A stretch of DNA of 63,110 nt from Hymenobacter rigui (GTDB taxonomy: Bacteria; Bacteroidota; Bacteroidia; Cytophagales; Hymenobacteraceae). A program made the translations under genes and the position numbers. The notes under the pieces are model-generated. The model ran no database searches. It was not told where the DNA came from and saw only the letters and a list, made by a program, of their open reading frames with translations. Location of the stretch: assembly GCF_003944715.1 (NCBI RefSeq), contig NZ_RWIT01000021.1:1-63110 (forward strand). Direction: 5' to 3'. Positions 26,746 to 35,666 of the stretch are shown piece after piece (the first letter of the stretch is position 1; each line of letters opens with the position of its first letter).

Positions 26746-28272
26746 ATGCACAATGCTCGTTACGCGCTGGCACTAAGTGCGCTGTTAGCCGCTGCTTCTG
26801 CTTCAGCTCAGGTGCAGCCTGCGCCGGCCAACCCGCAGCCGGCCCCGCCACCCGCTGCCCCCACTCCGCCGCCCGCGCCGCCAGCACCCGCCAAATCAGT
26901 GCCTTATGGAGCGGGTATGAAGGTGAATATTTCACCTGATGGCTCCAAGTATCTGCGCTTTATGACGTGGCATCAGGTGTATGCCCGCTACACGGAAAAC
27001 AACAACGGTACCCTGCGGGCTCCGGCCAAACCACAGAATAGCCAGCTCGATTTTGGCCTGCGCCGCTCCCGCCTGGTAATTCTGGCCCAGCTGAACCCCC
27101 GGTTCCTGGTGTACACTCACCTGGGTATCAACAACCAAAACGCCGTGAGTGGCGGGGTGGCCCCTACTACCGACGGGAAAAAGCCGCAGTTCTTCATTCA
27201 CGAAGCCGTGACGGAGTACAAGGTGAACAAGTACCTGAGTCTGGGGGCCGGCCTGCATTACTACAACGGCATCTCGCGCCTGTCCAGCGCCAGCACCACC
27301 AGCATTCTGCCTATTGACCTGCCGCTGACCAACTTCCCCACCATTGAGCAGACCGACCAGTTTGCGCGTTGGCTGGGCGTGTATGCCAAAGGCCGGATTC
27401 AGAAGCTGGACTACCGCTTTTCCGTCAGCGACGCCTTTCTGACCAACCAGACCAGCACGCCGCTGAGCCTGGGCACCAGTAGTACGGTGGCCGGCGTAAC
27501 CACAAATACCGGTACCGGCATTGCGGCTTATAATCCGCAAAACACCAGCCACGTCTATCAGGGCTACGTCAGCTACAACTTCCTGGAGCCGGAGGCCAAC
27601 CTGCTGCCCTATTTTCAGGGAACCTACCTGGGAACCAAGCGCGTGTTCAGCGTAGGAGCGGGGTTTCTTTATAACAAGAACGCCATGTACTCGCGTCCCA
27701 CCTCCAGCGCAGTCACGATTACGCCGGCCGTTACCGCCGACCCCTTCGGGCTGATTCCGACGGAAAAGCACAGCATGAAAATGTTTGGGGTGGATGCGTT
27801 TTACGACGTGCCCCTGGACACGGCCGCCCGTACGGCGCTTACGCTGTACGGTGTGTACTATAACTACAACATGGGCCCCAACCACGTCCGCTTTATCGGG
27901 CCCGAAAACCCGGGCTACGGCACTTCGCCGGTACGCGGTAATGCCGTGCCGCAGTCGGGTACCGGTGGGTCGTTCTACGGGCAGGCGGGCTTTCTGCTGC
28001 CCCAGCGGGTGCTGGGTCCCAAAGCCCGGCTGCAGCCCTATGTGGCCTATCTGCACAGCAACTACGAGGGGCTGCACAACAGCAGCGGTGATACCAAGGG
28101 CGTGAACGTGTACGATGCCGGGGTAAACGTGCTGCTGGACGGGCACAACGCCAAAGTGACTCTTAACTACCGCGCCCGCCCCGACTTTTCCGGTTTGAAC
28201 CTGACGACCGGCGTGGTCAACAGCGTGAGTTATAAGCCGGAAATCACGCTCCAGACGCAGATTTTCCTGTAA
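26746..28272 (+). CDS. outer-membrane porin (phosphate-selective O/P-like)
   Basis: This 508-residue protein has a signal peptide (1-21, ASASAQ), a low-complexity P/A linker at about 26-50 and then a barrel. The start of the barrel has FMTWHQVYARYTENN and LDFGLRRSRL. I place it in the porin O/P group as a likely anion channel. It precedes an MHS transporter (gap 109 bp), so a carboxylate pathway is a reasonable reading. The C-terminus ends TLQTQIFL with an aromatic at the penultimate position, as barrels often do. Confidence 0.8.
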   Translation: MHNARYALALSALLAAASASAQVQPAPANPQPAPPPAAPTPPPAPPAPAKSVPYGAGMKVNISPDGSKYLRFMTWHQVYARYTENNNGTLRAPAKPQNSQLDFGLRRSRLVILAQLNPRFLVYTHLGINNQNAVSGGVAPTTDGKKPQFFIHEAVTEYKVNKYLSLGAGLHYYNGISRLSSASTTSILPIDLPLTNFPTIEQTDQFARWLGVYAKGRIQKLDYRFSVSDAFLTNQTSTPLSLGTSSTVAGVTTNTGTGIAAYNPQNTSHVYQGYVSYNFLEPEANLLPYFQGTYLGTKRVFSVGAGFLYNKNAMYSRPTSSAVTITPAVTADPFGLIPTEKHSMKMFGVDAFYDVPLDTAARTALTLYGVYYNYNMGPNHVRFIGPENPGYGTSPVRGNAVPQSGTGGSFYGQAGFLLPQRVLGPKARLQPYVAYLHSNYEGLHNSSGDTKGVNVYDAGVNVLLDGHNAKVTLNYRARPDFSGLNLTTGVVNSVSYKPEITLQTQIFL

Positions 28273-28381
28273 GCACCCGGTTGGCCGCGGCCGGAGCCAG
28301 CACGGCATGTCGTCCTCCCACAACTGGCAACACTCAACTGGCAACCCGCAACTCATCTTCCCACTTTACTTCTCACCCATC

Positions 28382-29887
28382 ATGCACCAGAACCTACCCC
28401 AGCGCGACGCCTACGCCGGCGCCGCGCCCCTGGGCGGCGCGCCCGTCGTCGCCGATGACACCCTGGCCCACGACAACAACACGGTGTCGTCCAGTAAAAT
28501 CTGGCAGGTGATTACCGCTTCATCGGTGGGCACCGTCATTGAGTGGTACGACTTCTACATCTTCGGCTCACTGGCGGCCATTATCGGGCCGGTGCTGTTC
28601 GGGCACGCCGGTAAGCTGGAAGATTCGTTGCTGGGGGCGCTGGCCGTGTTTGGGGCCGGGTTTGTGGTGCGGCCGTTTGGGGCGCTGTTCTTCGGCCGCC
28701 TCGGCGACATGATCGGGCGCAAGTACACCTTCCTGGTCACGCTGCTGATTATGGGCGGGGCCACCTTCGTCACGGGCCTGATTCCGAGCTACGATACTAT
28801 TGGCATTGCCGCGCCCCTGATTGTGGTGGTGCTGCGCCTGCTGCAAGGGCTGGCGCTGGGCGGCGAGTACGGTGGGGCCGCCACTTACGTGGCCGAGCAC
28901 GCCCCCGATAAAAAGCGGGGCTACTTCACCAGCTTCATCCAGATTACCGCCACCGGCGGCCTCATCCTCAGCATTTCGGTCATTGTAATTACCCGCAAGA
29001 TCATGGGCGAGGATGCGTTTAAGGAGTGGGGCTGGCGCGTGCCGTTCCTGCTGTCGGGCCTGCTGGTTATTGCCTCGTATTACATCCGTCGGAAGCTGCA
29101 TGAGTCGCCGCTGTTTGCCAAGGCCAAGGCCACTGGCACCACCAGCACCAACCCCCTCCGCGACTCCTTCGTGAACCCCGTGAACCGCCGGCTGGTACTC
29201 ATTGCCCTGTTCGGTGTGACGATGGGCCAGGGCGTGATCTTCTACACCAGCCAGTTCCAGGCCTATTCCTTCATGAATAATACCCTAAAGCTGGACCTGG
29301 TGGACTCCAGCACCATTCTGGTAGTATCCATGCTGCTGGCCACGCCCTTGTTCGTGTACTTCGGCTCCCTCTCAGACCGTATAGGCCGGAAGCGCATCAT
29401 CATGACGGGTATGATCTGCGGGGCGCTGTTTACCATTCCGCTATTTCATGGACTAAAGGCATTTGCGGGTCCACTTTCAGTTGTAACCCCTGCTGCCATT
29501 GATGCTGCTGGTAAGGCAATTCCAGAAGTACAGAAGGCCCTCACGCCCAACGTGCCCGCCATGATTGCCCTCACGTTCATCCTGGTGCTGTTCGTGACGA
29601 TGGTGTACGGACCTATTGCAGCTTACCTGGTGGAGTTGTTCCCCACCAAAGTGCGCTATACCAGCCTCTCGGTGCCGTATCACATCGGCAACGGCGTATT
29701 CGGGGGCTTCGTGCCGCTGGTGGCTACCTGGATTGGGGTATGGGCTGCCACCCAGCCCGAGGGCACCTTCGCCAAAGACCACAGCAGCCTTATCGGGCTG
29801 GCTTATCCGTGCATCATCGCGCTGATCTGCTTCTTTATCGGGGTGGCCTACATGCGCGACGTGCGCAACGTGCGCATCATGGATTAG
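28382..29887 (+). CDS. MHS-family MFS transporter
   Basis: This 501-residue, 12-helix major-facilitator protein belongs to the metabolite:H+ symporter group (ShiA/KgtP/ProP type). The signature GTVIEWYDFYIFGSLA opens helix 1, and RPFGALFFGRLGDMIGRK gives the loop 2-3 motif. A second RxGRK (SDRIGRKR) follows. Substrates of this family are mostly carboxylates or zwitterions. The start at 28382 is preferred to the earlier one, which extends into the gap after the porin. Neighbours suggest acetate or propionate as plausible cargo. Confidence 0.88.
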   Translation: MHQNLPQRDAYAGAAPLGGAPVVADDTLAHDNNTVSSSKIWQVITASSVGTVIEWYDFYIFGSLAAIIGPVLFGHAGKLEDSLLGALAVFGAGFVVRPFGALFFGRLGDMIGRKYTFLVTLLIMGGATFVTGLIPSYDTIGIAAPLIVVVLRLLQGLALGGEYGGAATYVAEHAPDKKRGYFTSFIQITATGGLILSISVIVITRKIMGEDAFKEWGWRVPFLLSGLLVIASYYIRRKLHESPLFAKAKATGTTSTNPLRDSFVNPVNRRLVLIALFGVTMGQGVIFYTSQFQAYSFMNNTLKLDLVDSSTILVVSMLLATPLFVYFGSLSDRIGRKRIIMTGMICGALFTIPLFHGLKAFAGPLSVVTPAAIDAAGKAIPEVQKALTPNVPAMIALTFILVLFVTMVYGPIAAYLVELFPTKVRYTSLSVPYHIGNGVFGGFVPLVATWIGVWAATQPEGTFAKDHSSLIGLAYPCIIALICFFIGVAYMRDVRNVRIMD

Positions 29888-29915
29888 CGGCACCGCGGCA
29901 GTTTAGTAAGTCAGT

Positions 29916-29948
29916 AAAATCCGCCGTGCCGTTGGTTCGGCGGATTTT
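29916..29948 (+). terminator. terminator hairpin after the MHS transporter
   Basis: AAAATCCGCCG (29916-29926) pairs exactly with CGGCGGATTTT (29938-29948). The stem has A-run/U-run ends, starting 28 nt after the stop codon, so it could act in both directions. Confidence 0.75.
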
Positions 29949-30050
29949 GCGCGCCGGAGGGGCCGAATTCCCCGGCTGATTCTCCTACATTTCTGCCCGG
30001 CATCCCAACTCCGCACGTGCCTTCTGTCAGACTGATTTCCCATCCCGCCA

Positions 30051-30266
30051 ATGGCTACTTCCCCGCCCGAACGCCACGAACAGCGCCGCGGGCAGCGCCT
30101 GCTGTTTGTGGGCCTGCTGTTTGCCGTGCTGCTCAATTTCCCCTTTCTGGCCGTGTTCAACCACGACGGCCGCGTGGCCGGCATCCCGGTGCTCTACCTC
30201 TACGTGCTGCTGACTTGGTGCCTGCTGGTGCTGATAACCGGGCGGCTGGTAAAGGTGAAATTGTGA
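30051..30266 (+). CDS. DUF3311-like small membrane protein
   Basis: This 71-residue protein has two helices, about 16-36 and 45-65. NHDGRVAGIPVLYLYVLLTW fits the DUF3311 pattern of small proteins found next to sodium:solute symporters. It precedes the symporter-kinase gene, as expected for that partnership. Its stop codon (30264-30266) lies inside the left arm of the inverted repeat at 30254-30367. A probable role is a small subunit or stabiliser of the transporter. Confidence 0.7.
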   Translation: MATSPPERHEQRRGQRLLFVGLLFAVLLNFPFLAVFNHDGRVAGIPVLYLYVLLTWCLLVLITGRLVKVKL

Positions 30267-30367
30267 AGTTGTGAATGGCCATTCTGCCCGCGCAATTCGC
30301 GTCTACAGGCTACCATTTCAGCACCCCACTTCACCACCTCACAAATTCACCACTTCACTATTTCACC
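30254..30367. repeat. inverted repeat between the small protein and symporter-kinase genes
   Basis: Arms 30254-30276 and 30345-30367 are reverse complements with two mismatches over 23 nt, built from GTGAA words. The left arm contains the upstream stop codon and the right arm ends 11 nt before the next start. Further CACTTCACC copies lie inside the spacer. Confidence 0.7.
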
Positions 30368-30377
30368 ACCTCCCCGC

Positions 30378-33140
30378 ATGCCCACCCTGCTTGTCATTGG
30401 CTTTTCCTGCGGCTACCTCGCTCTGTTGTTCGGGGTGGCGTATGCGGCGGAGCGTCGGTCGGCGGCACGGCGGAGCCTCGTGAGCAACCCCTACGTGTAC
30501 GCCCTGAGCATGGCCGTGTACTGCACCGCCTGGACGTACTACGGCTCGGTGGGGCGGGCGGCGCACTTCGGGCTGGAGTTCATCGGGATTTACCTGGGGC
30601 CCACGCTCATGGCCCCGGCCTCGTGGCTGGTGCTGCGCAAAATCATCCGCATCTGCCGCGGGCAGCGCCTCACCTCTATTGCCGACTTCATTTCGGCCCG
30701 CTACGGCAAAAGCGCCGGGCTGGGGGCTCTGGTGACGGTGGTGTGCGTGCTGGGCGTGGTGCCTTACATTTCGTTGCAGATCAAGGCCATTGCGGCCTCC
30801 TTCGACATTCTCACCCGCGGGGTGGCTACCCTCAGCCAGCCGGTGCAGGATGCTTCGGCGGCGGCGGGCTCGGCCTTCTACACCACCGTGGCGCTGGCGT
30901 TTTTTACCATCGTGTTTGGGGTGCGCTCTATTGAGGCCACCGAGCGGCACGAAGGCATGGTGCTGGCCGTGGCCGTGGAAAGCCTGGTGAAGCTGGTGGC
31001 CTTTCTGGCGGCCGGCCTGTTCGTCACCTACGGCCTGTTCAACGGCTTTGCCGATGTGTTTGAGCGGGCCGCCGCTTTGCCCGAGTTGCGCCGTCTGTTT
31101 ACGCTGGATGGGGCCGGCACCACGCCGGGGCAGTGGTTTACGCTGCTGCTGCTGAGCATGGCCGCCATTCTGTTGCTGCCCCGGCAGTTTCAGGTGGCCG
31201 TGGTGGAAAACGTGAACGAGGACCACCTGCGCAAGGCCATGTGGCTGTTTCCGCTCTACCTCATCATCATCAATCTGCTGGTGCTGCCCCTGGCCTTCGG
31301 GGGGCGTCTGCTGGACCCCACCGGCCGCTTCGACGCCGATACGTTTGTGCTGGCCCTGCCGCTGCAGGCCGGCCACCCCTGGCTGGCGCTGCTCATTTAC
31401 GTGGGCGGCCTCTCGGCGGCCAGCAGCATGATTATAGTGGAAACCATTGCCCTGAGCGTGATGATGAGCAACCACCTGCTCATGCCTTTGCTGGTGCGCA
31501 TTCCGGCGGCCCGGGGACAGGCGGCCCATTGGTTTGAGCGCCTGGGGCAGGTGGCCCTTAATAGCCGCCGCATGGCCGTGGTGCTGGTGCTGCTGCTGGC
31601 TTTTGGCTACTACGCCGCCGTGGGCCACCTGCTGCCGCTGGTGAACATCGGGCTGGTGTCGTTTGCGGCGGTGGCGCAGTTTGTGCCGGTGGTGCTGGGC
31701 GGGCTGTACTGGAAGGGCGGCACCCGGCAGGGAGCCACGGCCGGTATTCTGGCGGGCTTCATGGTGTGGTTTTACACGCTGGTGCTGCCCACCATGGTGG
31801 GTCCCGCGCTGCTACCCGATGCCCTGCTCACCGACGGGTTGTTCGAGCAAAGCTGGCTGCGGCCGTTCGCCTTGTTCGGGCTGACTGGGCTCGACTACCT
31901 CTCGCATGGCTTGTTCTGGAGCTGGTTTTTCAACCTGGGGCTGTACGTGGGCATTTCCCTGCGCCGGCAGCCCTCGGCTCTGGAGCTGCGCCAGGCCCAG
32001 CTGTTCGTGGATGTGTTCCGCCACGGTACCGGCTTCGAGGGGCCGGCCGGCTGGCACAGCGCCGCCCCGCTGCCCGATGTACGCACCCTGCTCACCGGCT
32101 TTTTGGGCCGGAAGCGCACCACCCAGGCCCTCAAAACCTTCCAGACGCGCTTCCCCGACGCCCACGCCACCGACTCCGTGACCCCGCCCCAGGCCGACCC
32201 GCGTCTGCTGGCCTACGCCGAAAAGCTGCTGGCCGGCTCCATCGGGCCGGCCTCGGCCCGGCTGCTGCTGCGCTCCTCGGTGGGGGTGGAGGATATCAGC
32301 TTCGACAACGTGGTGGGCATCCTGCGCGAAAGTCAACAGTTGCTGGAAGCCAACCGCCAGCTCCAGAAGCAGCAGCGCCAGCTCCAGCGCCTCACCCAGC
32401 AGCTGCAGCAGGCCTACGACCAGCTCCAGGAGCTCGACCAGCACAAGGACGAGTTCCTGTACACCGTCACGCACGAGCTGCGCACCCCGCTCACCAGCAT
32501 CCGGGCCTTGGCCGAAATCCTGAGCGATACGCCCGACATTGAGGAGGAGGAACGCCAACGGTTTCTGCTCACCATCACCCGGGAGTCGGAGCGGCTGAGC
32601 CGGCTGATTACGCTGGTGCTGGACCTGGAGAAGTACGAATCGGGCAAAGCCACGCTGGAGCTGGCCCCGGTGGATGTGGCCGACGTGGTAACCGACGCCT
32701 TGGAGGCCGTGGGCCAGCTGCTGCGCGACAAGCAGATCCGGCTGGACCTGGCCGTGCCGCCCGGCCTGCCCGCCCTCCCCGCCGACCGGGACCGGCTGAT
32801 GCAGGTGCTGGTGAATCTGCTCAGCAACGCCGTGAAATCGTGTCGGGCCGATGGCACGGGCCGCATGGCGGTGGGGGTGGAGGTGGTGCCCGGGGGCCTG
32901 CGGCTGGTAGTGCAGGACAACGGCAAGGGCATCGACCCGGAGTTTCACCAGCTCATCTTCGATAAGTTTTTCCAGGCCCGCCACCAAACCATGCGCAAAC
33001 CGGAGGGCTCGGGGCTGGGCCTGGCCATTACGCGCCGCATTGTGGAGCTGCACGCCGGCCGCATCTGGGTGGAAAGCCAGGTAGGGCAGGGCGCGCGCTT
33101 CGCCGTGGAGCTGCCCCTGGATGAGAGTTCTGTTTTGTAA
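30378..33140 (+). CDS. SSS-transporter/STAC/histidine kinase fusion (CrbS-like)
   Basis: This 920-residue membrane protein combines a sodium:solute-symporter-type domain (about 13 helices, residues 1-545) with a STAC segment (about 565-665, DPRLLAYAEKLLAGSIGPASARLLLRSS split by motif) and a coiled coil (LQKQQRQLQRLTQQLQQ). Then come HisKA with H699 in THELRTPLTS and HATPase (about 780-915, NLLSNAVKS, DNGKGID and GSGLGLAITRRIV). CbrA and CrbS kinases have this layout; CrbS controls acetyl-CoA synthetase. The following receiver gene and two acyl-CoA synthetase genes fit that role. Confidence 0.9.
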   Translation: MPTLLVIGFSCGYLALLFGVAYAAERRSAARRSLVSNPYVYALSMAVYCTAWTYYGSVGRAAHFGLEFIGIYLGPTLMAPASWLVLRKIIRICRGQRLTSIADFISARYGKSAGLGALVTVVCVLGVVPYISLQIKAIAASFDILTRGVATLSQPVQDASAAAGSAFYTTVALAFFTIVFGVRSIEATERHEGMVLAVAVESLVKLVAFLAAGLFVTYGLFNGFADVFERAAALPELRRLFTLDGAGTTPGQWFTLLLLSMAAILLLPRQFQVAVVENVNEDHLRKAMWLFPLYLIIINLLVLPLAFGGRLLDPTGRFDADTFVLALPLQAGHPWLALLIYVGGLSAASSMIIVETIALSVMMSNHLLMPLLVRIPAARGQAAHWFERLGQVALNSRRMAVVLVLLLAFGYYAAVGHLLPLVNIGLVSFAAVAQFVPVVLGGLYWKGGTRQGATAGILAGFMVWFYTLVLPTMVGPALLPDALLTDGLFEQSWLRPFALFGLTGLDYLSHGLFWSWFFNLGLYVGISLRRQPSALELRQAQLFVDVFRHGTGFEGPAGWHSAAPLPDVRTLLTGFLGRKRTTQALKTFQTRFPDAHATDSVTPPQADPRLLAYAEKLLAGSIGPASARLLLRSSVGVEDISFDNVVGILRESQQLLEANRQLQKQQRQLQRLTQQLQQAYDQLQELDQHKDEFLYTVTHELRTPLTSIRALAEILSDTPDIEEEERQRFLLTITRESERLSRLITLVLDLEKYESGKATLELAPVDVADVVTDALEAVGQLLRDKQIRLDLAVPPGLPALPADRDRLMQVLVNLLSNAVKSCRADGTGRMAVGVEVVPGGLRLVVQDNGKGIDPEFHQLIFDKFFQARHQTMRKPEGSGLGLAITRRIVELHAGRIWVESQVGQGARFAVELPLDESSVL

Positions 33141-33242
33141 AATGAGAGGATATTTGACCCGAATCGGCCTCCGCGCCCGGCATCTTGCCGGCGGCTTTGC
33201 CGCGGCCCCGTTTGTTTCCCGCTACCACTTCACCCCTTAGTC

Positions 33243-33623
33243 ATGGCCACGGTTCCGCACATTCTTATCGTGGATGACGAGCCCAACATCGTCATGTCCC
33301 TGGAATTTCTGATGCGCAAAAACGGCTACCAGGTCAGCATTGCCCGCAACGGCACCGAGGCCTTGGCTGCCATTGATGAAACGGCCTTCGGGGTAATCCT
33401 GCTCGATATTATGATGCCCGACGTGGATGGCTACCAGGTGTGCCGCCACCTGCGCCAGCGCCCCGACCGGGCCGGTACCCGCGTCATCATGCTCTCGGCC
33501 AAAAGCAAGGAGGCCGACGTACAAAAAGGCTACGAAGCCGGGGCCGACCTCTATCTGCCCAAGCCCTTCAGCACCCGCCAGCTCATGGAAAAAGTAAAAG
33601 AGCTGCTGGCTACTCCCGCCTGA
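33243..33623 (+). CDS. receiver-only response regulator (CheY-like)
   Basis: This 126-residue single receiver domain has the acidic pair in VDDEPN (D10-D11), phospho-acceptor D55 in ILLDIMMPD and the conserved lysine in LPKPFS. There is no DNA-binding output domain, in contrast to LuxR-type CrbR. It follows the symporter-kinase by 102 bp and precedes the synthetase genes by 39 bp. It probably takes phosphate from the kinase and signals through protein contacts or a phosphorelay. Confidence 0.92.
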   Translation: MATVPHILIVDDEPNIVMSLEFLMRKNGYQVSIARNGTEALAAIDETAFGVILLDIMMPDVDGYQVCRHLRQRPDRAGTRVIMLSAKSKEADVQKGYEAGADLYLPKPFSTRQLMEKVKELLATPA

Positions 33624-33662
33624 TACTTCCCGCCCGTTCTTTCCTCATTCCCACCCACCCGC

Positions 33663-35594
33663 ATGAAAACGCCCACTTACGCCGCCCAGTACGCCGCCAG
33701 CCTCCACGACCCCGAAGCCTTCTGGGCCGGGCTGGCCGGGCAGCTCCACTGGTTTCAGGAGCCGCCCCGGCCCGTACTCAGTCAAGACCCCGATTCCGGC
33801 CTGGACCGCTGGTTCCGGGGCGGCAAGCTCAACACCAGCTGGCTCTGCCTCGATTTCCACGTGCAGCACGGCCGCGCCGACCAGGTGGCCCTGGTGTACG
33901 ATTCGCCCGTGACCGGGCAGGTACGCCGCTACACCTACCGCGAGCTGCTGGACCTCACCAGCCGCTTTGCCGGTGGCCTGCGCCAGCTGGGTGTGGGTCC
34001 GGGCGAGCGGGTGATTGTGTACATGCCCAACCTGCCCGAGGCCGTGGTAACCATGCTGGCCTGCGCCCGGCTGGGGGCGGTGCACTCGGTGGTATTCGGC
34101 GGCTTTGCGCCCCATGAGCTGGCCGTGCGCCTCAACGATGCCGAGCCCTGCGTGCTGGTGTGCGCCTCCGCCGGCCTGGAGTTTGATAAGGTGATTCCCT
34201 ACAAGCCGTTGGTGGAAGCCGCCCTGGCCCTGGCCAACCACCGCCCCGACCATGTGGTGGTGCTGCAGCGGGACTTCTGCCCGGCCGAGCTGGTGCCGGA
34301 GCGCGACGTGGATTTCCGCTACCTGCTGCAGGCCGCCCCCGTAGACGCCGTGCCGCTGGATGCCACCGACCCGCTCTACATCCTGTACACCAGCGGCACC
34401 ACCGGCCGGCCCAAGGGCGTGGTGCGCGACAACGGCGGCCACGCCGTGGCCCTCAAATACAGCATGGCCGCCATCTTCGGCATGCAGCCCGGCGAAACCT
34501 TCTGGGCCGCTTCCGATATTGGCTGGGCTGTGGGCCACAGCTACAGCGTGTATGGGCCATTGCTGCACGGCTGCACCACGGTGCTATTCGAGGGCAAGCC
34601 CGTGCGCACACCCGACGCCGGCACGTTCTGGCGCGTTATCCAAGACCATCAGGTGCGGGTGCTGTTCACGGCGCCTACCGCCATCCGGGCCATCAAGAAG
34701 GAAGACCCCACCGCCCAGCTGGCCCGGCAGTACGACCTCAGCAGCCTGCGCCACCTGTTTGTGGCCGGCGAGCGGTGCGACCCCGCCACCTACGCCTGGG
34801 CCGGCACCACGCTGGGCGTGCCCGTGGTGGACCACTGGTGGCAGACGGAATCAGGATGGCCGATGCTGGCTACTCCGGTGGGGCTGGCCGATGCCCCCGC
34901 GCCCCGGGCCGGCTCGGCGGGCCATCCCGTGCCAGGCTACAATGTGCAGATTGTGGACGAAAGCGGCCGGCCCGTGCCGGCTGGCACCACCGGGCTGGTA
35001 GCCGTGCGCCTGCCGCTGCCCCCCGGCTGCCTGCCCACCCTCTGGCGCGACGATGCCCGCTTCCGCAGCTCCTACCTGGACGCGCTGCCCGGCTACTACG
35101 CCAGCGGCGACGGGGGCTACCAGGACGCCGAGGGCTACTTCTACATTATGGGTCGGGTGGATGACGTGATAAACGTGGCCGGCCACCGCCTCAGCACCGG
35201 CGAGATAGAGGAGCTGCTGGCTGCCCACCCCGCCGTGGCCGAGTGCGCCGTGCTGGGCATTGCCTGCGAGCTGCGCGGGCAGGTGCCGGTGGGCCTGGTC
35301 GTGCTCAAGGACGGCTACAATCTGCCCGAAGAGCAGCTGCAGCAGGAGCTGGTGGCCCGCATTCGGGAGCGAATTGGGGCCGTGGCCTGCTTCCGGCAGG
35401 CGGCCGTGGTGCAGCGGCTGCCCAAAACCCGCTCGGGCAAAATTCTGCGCAAAACCCTGCGCCAGCTGGCCGATGGTGAGCCGTTTGTCTTACCTTCCAC
35501 CATCGACGACCCCGCCATCCTCGACGAAATCCGGGCGGTACTGGCTGCCCGCGGTATCGGGCAGGCGTTTGCGCCCCGGGTGCCGCTCGGGTAG
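33663..35594 (+). CDS. acyl-CoA synthetase, propionyl/acetyl-CoA synthetase-like
   Basis: This 643-residue ANL-superfamily enzyme activates a short-chain carboxylate via an acyl-AMP. The P-loop YTSGTTGRPKG is present, as are WWQTESG, YYASGDGG with the GRVDD hinge, and the catalytic lysine in KTRSGKILRK. VVRDNGGHAVALKYSM matches propionyl-CoA synthetase/ACSS3-type sequences better than Acs, which has STAGY at this point. It adjoins acs and probably broadens the carboxylates used. Substrate is inferred, not proven. Confidence 0.85.
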   Translation: MKTPTYAAQYAASLHDPEAFWAGLAGQLHWFQEPPRPVLSQDPDSGLDRWFRGGKLNTSWLCLDFHVQHGRADQVALVYDSPVTGQVRRYTYRELLDLTSRFAGGLRQLGVGPGERVIVYMPNLPEAVVTMLACARLGAVHSVVFGGFAPHELAVRLNDAEPCVLVCASAGLEFDKVIPYKPLVEAALALANHRPDHVVVLQRDFCPAELVPERDVDFRYLLQAAPVDAVPLDATDPLYILYTSGTTGRPKGVVRDNGGHAVALKYSMAAIFGMQPGETFWAASDIGWAVGHSYSVYGPLLHGCTTVLFEGKPVRTPDAGTFWRVIQDHQVRVLFTAPTAIRAIKKEDPTAQLARQYDLSSLRHLFVAGERCDPATYAWAGTTLGVPVVDHWWQTESGWPMLATPVGLADAPAPRAGSAGHPVPGYNVQIVDESGRPVPAGTTGLVAVRLPLPPGCLPTLWRDDARFRSSYLDALPGYYASGDGGYQDAEGYFYIMGRVDDVINVAGHRLSTGEIEELLAAHPAVAECAVLGIACELRGQVPVGLVVLKDGYNLPEEQLQQELVARIRERIGAVACFRQAAVVQRLPKTRSGKILRKTLRQLADGEPFVLPSTIDDPAILDEIRAVLAARGIGQAFAPRVPLG

Positions 35595-35666
35595 TCGCCC
35601 GGTATTCCTGTTCACGGCTCCAGCCGTTTTTCCTCCGTTACAACTTCTTCATCTCACTTTTTCGCA

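Noticed and set aside
31812..33053. 413-residue open frame on the minus strand
   Set aside because: It is antisense to the SSS-kinase gene and is an H/Q/G-rich shadow of it, without any domain.
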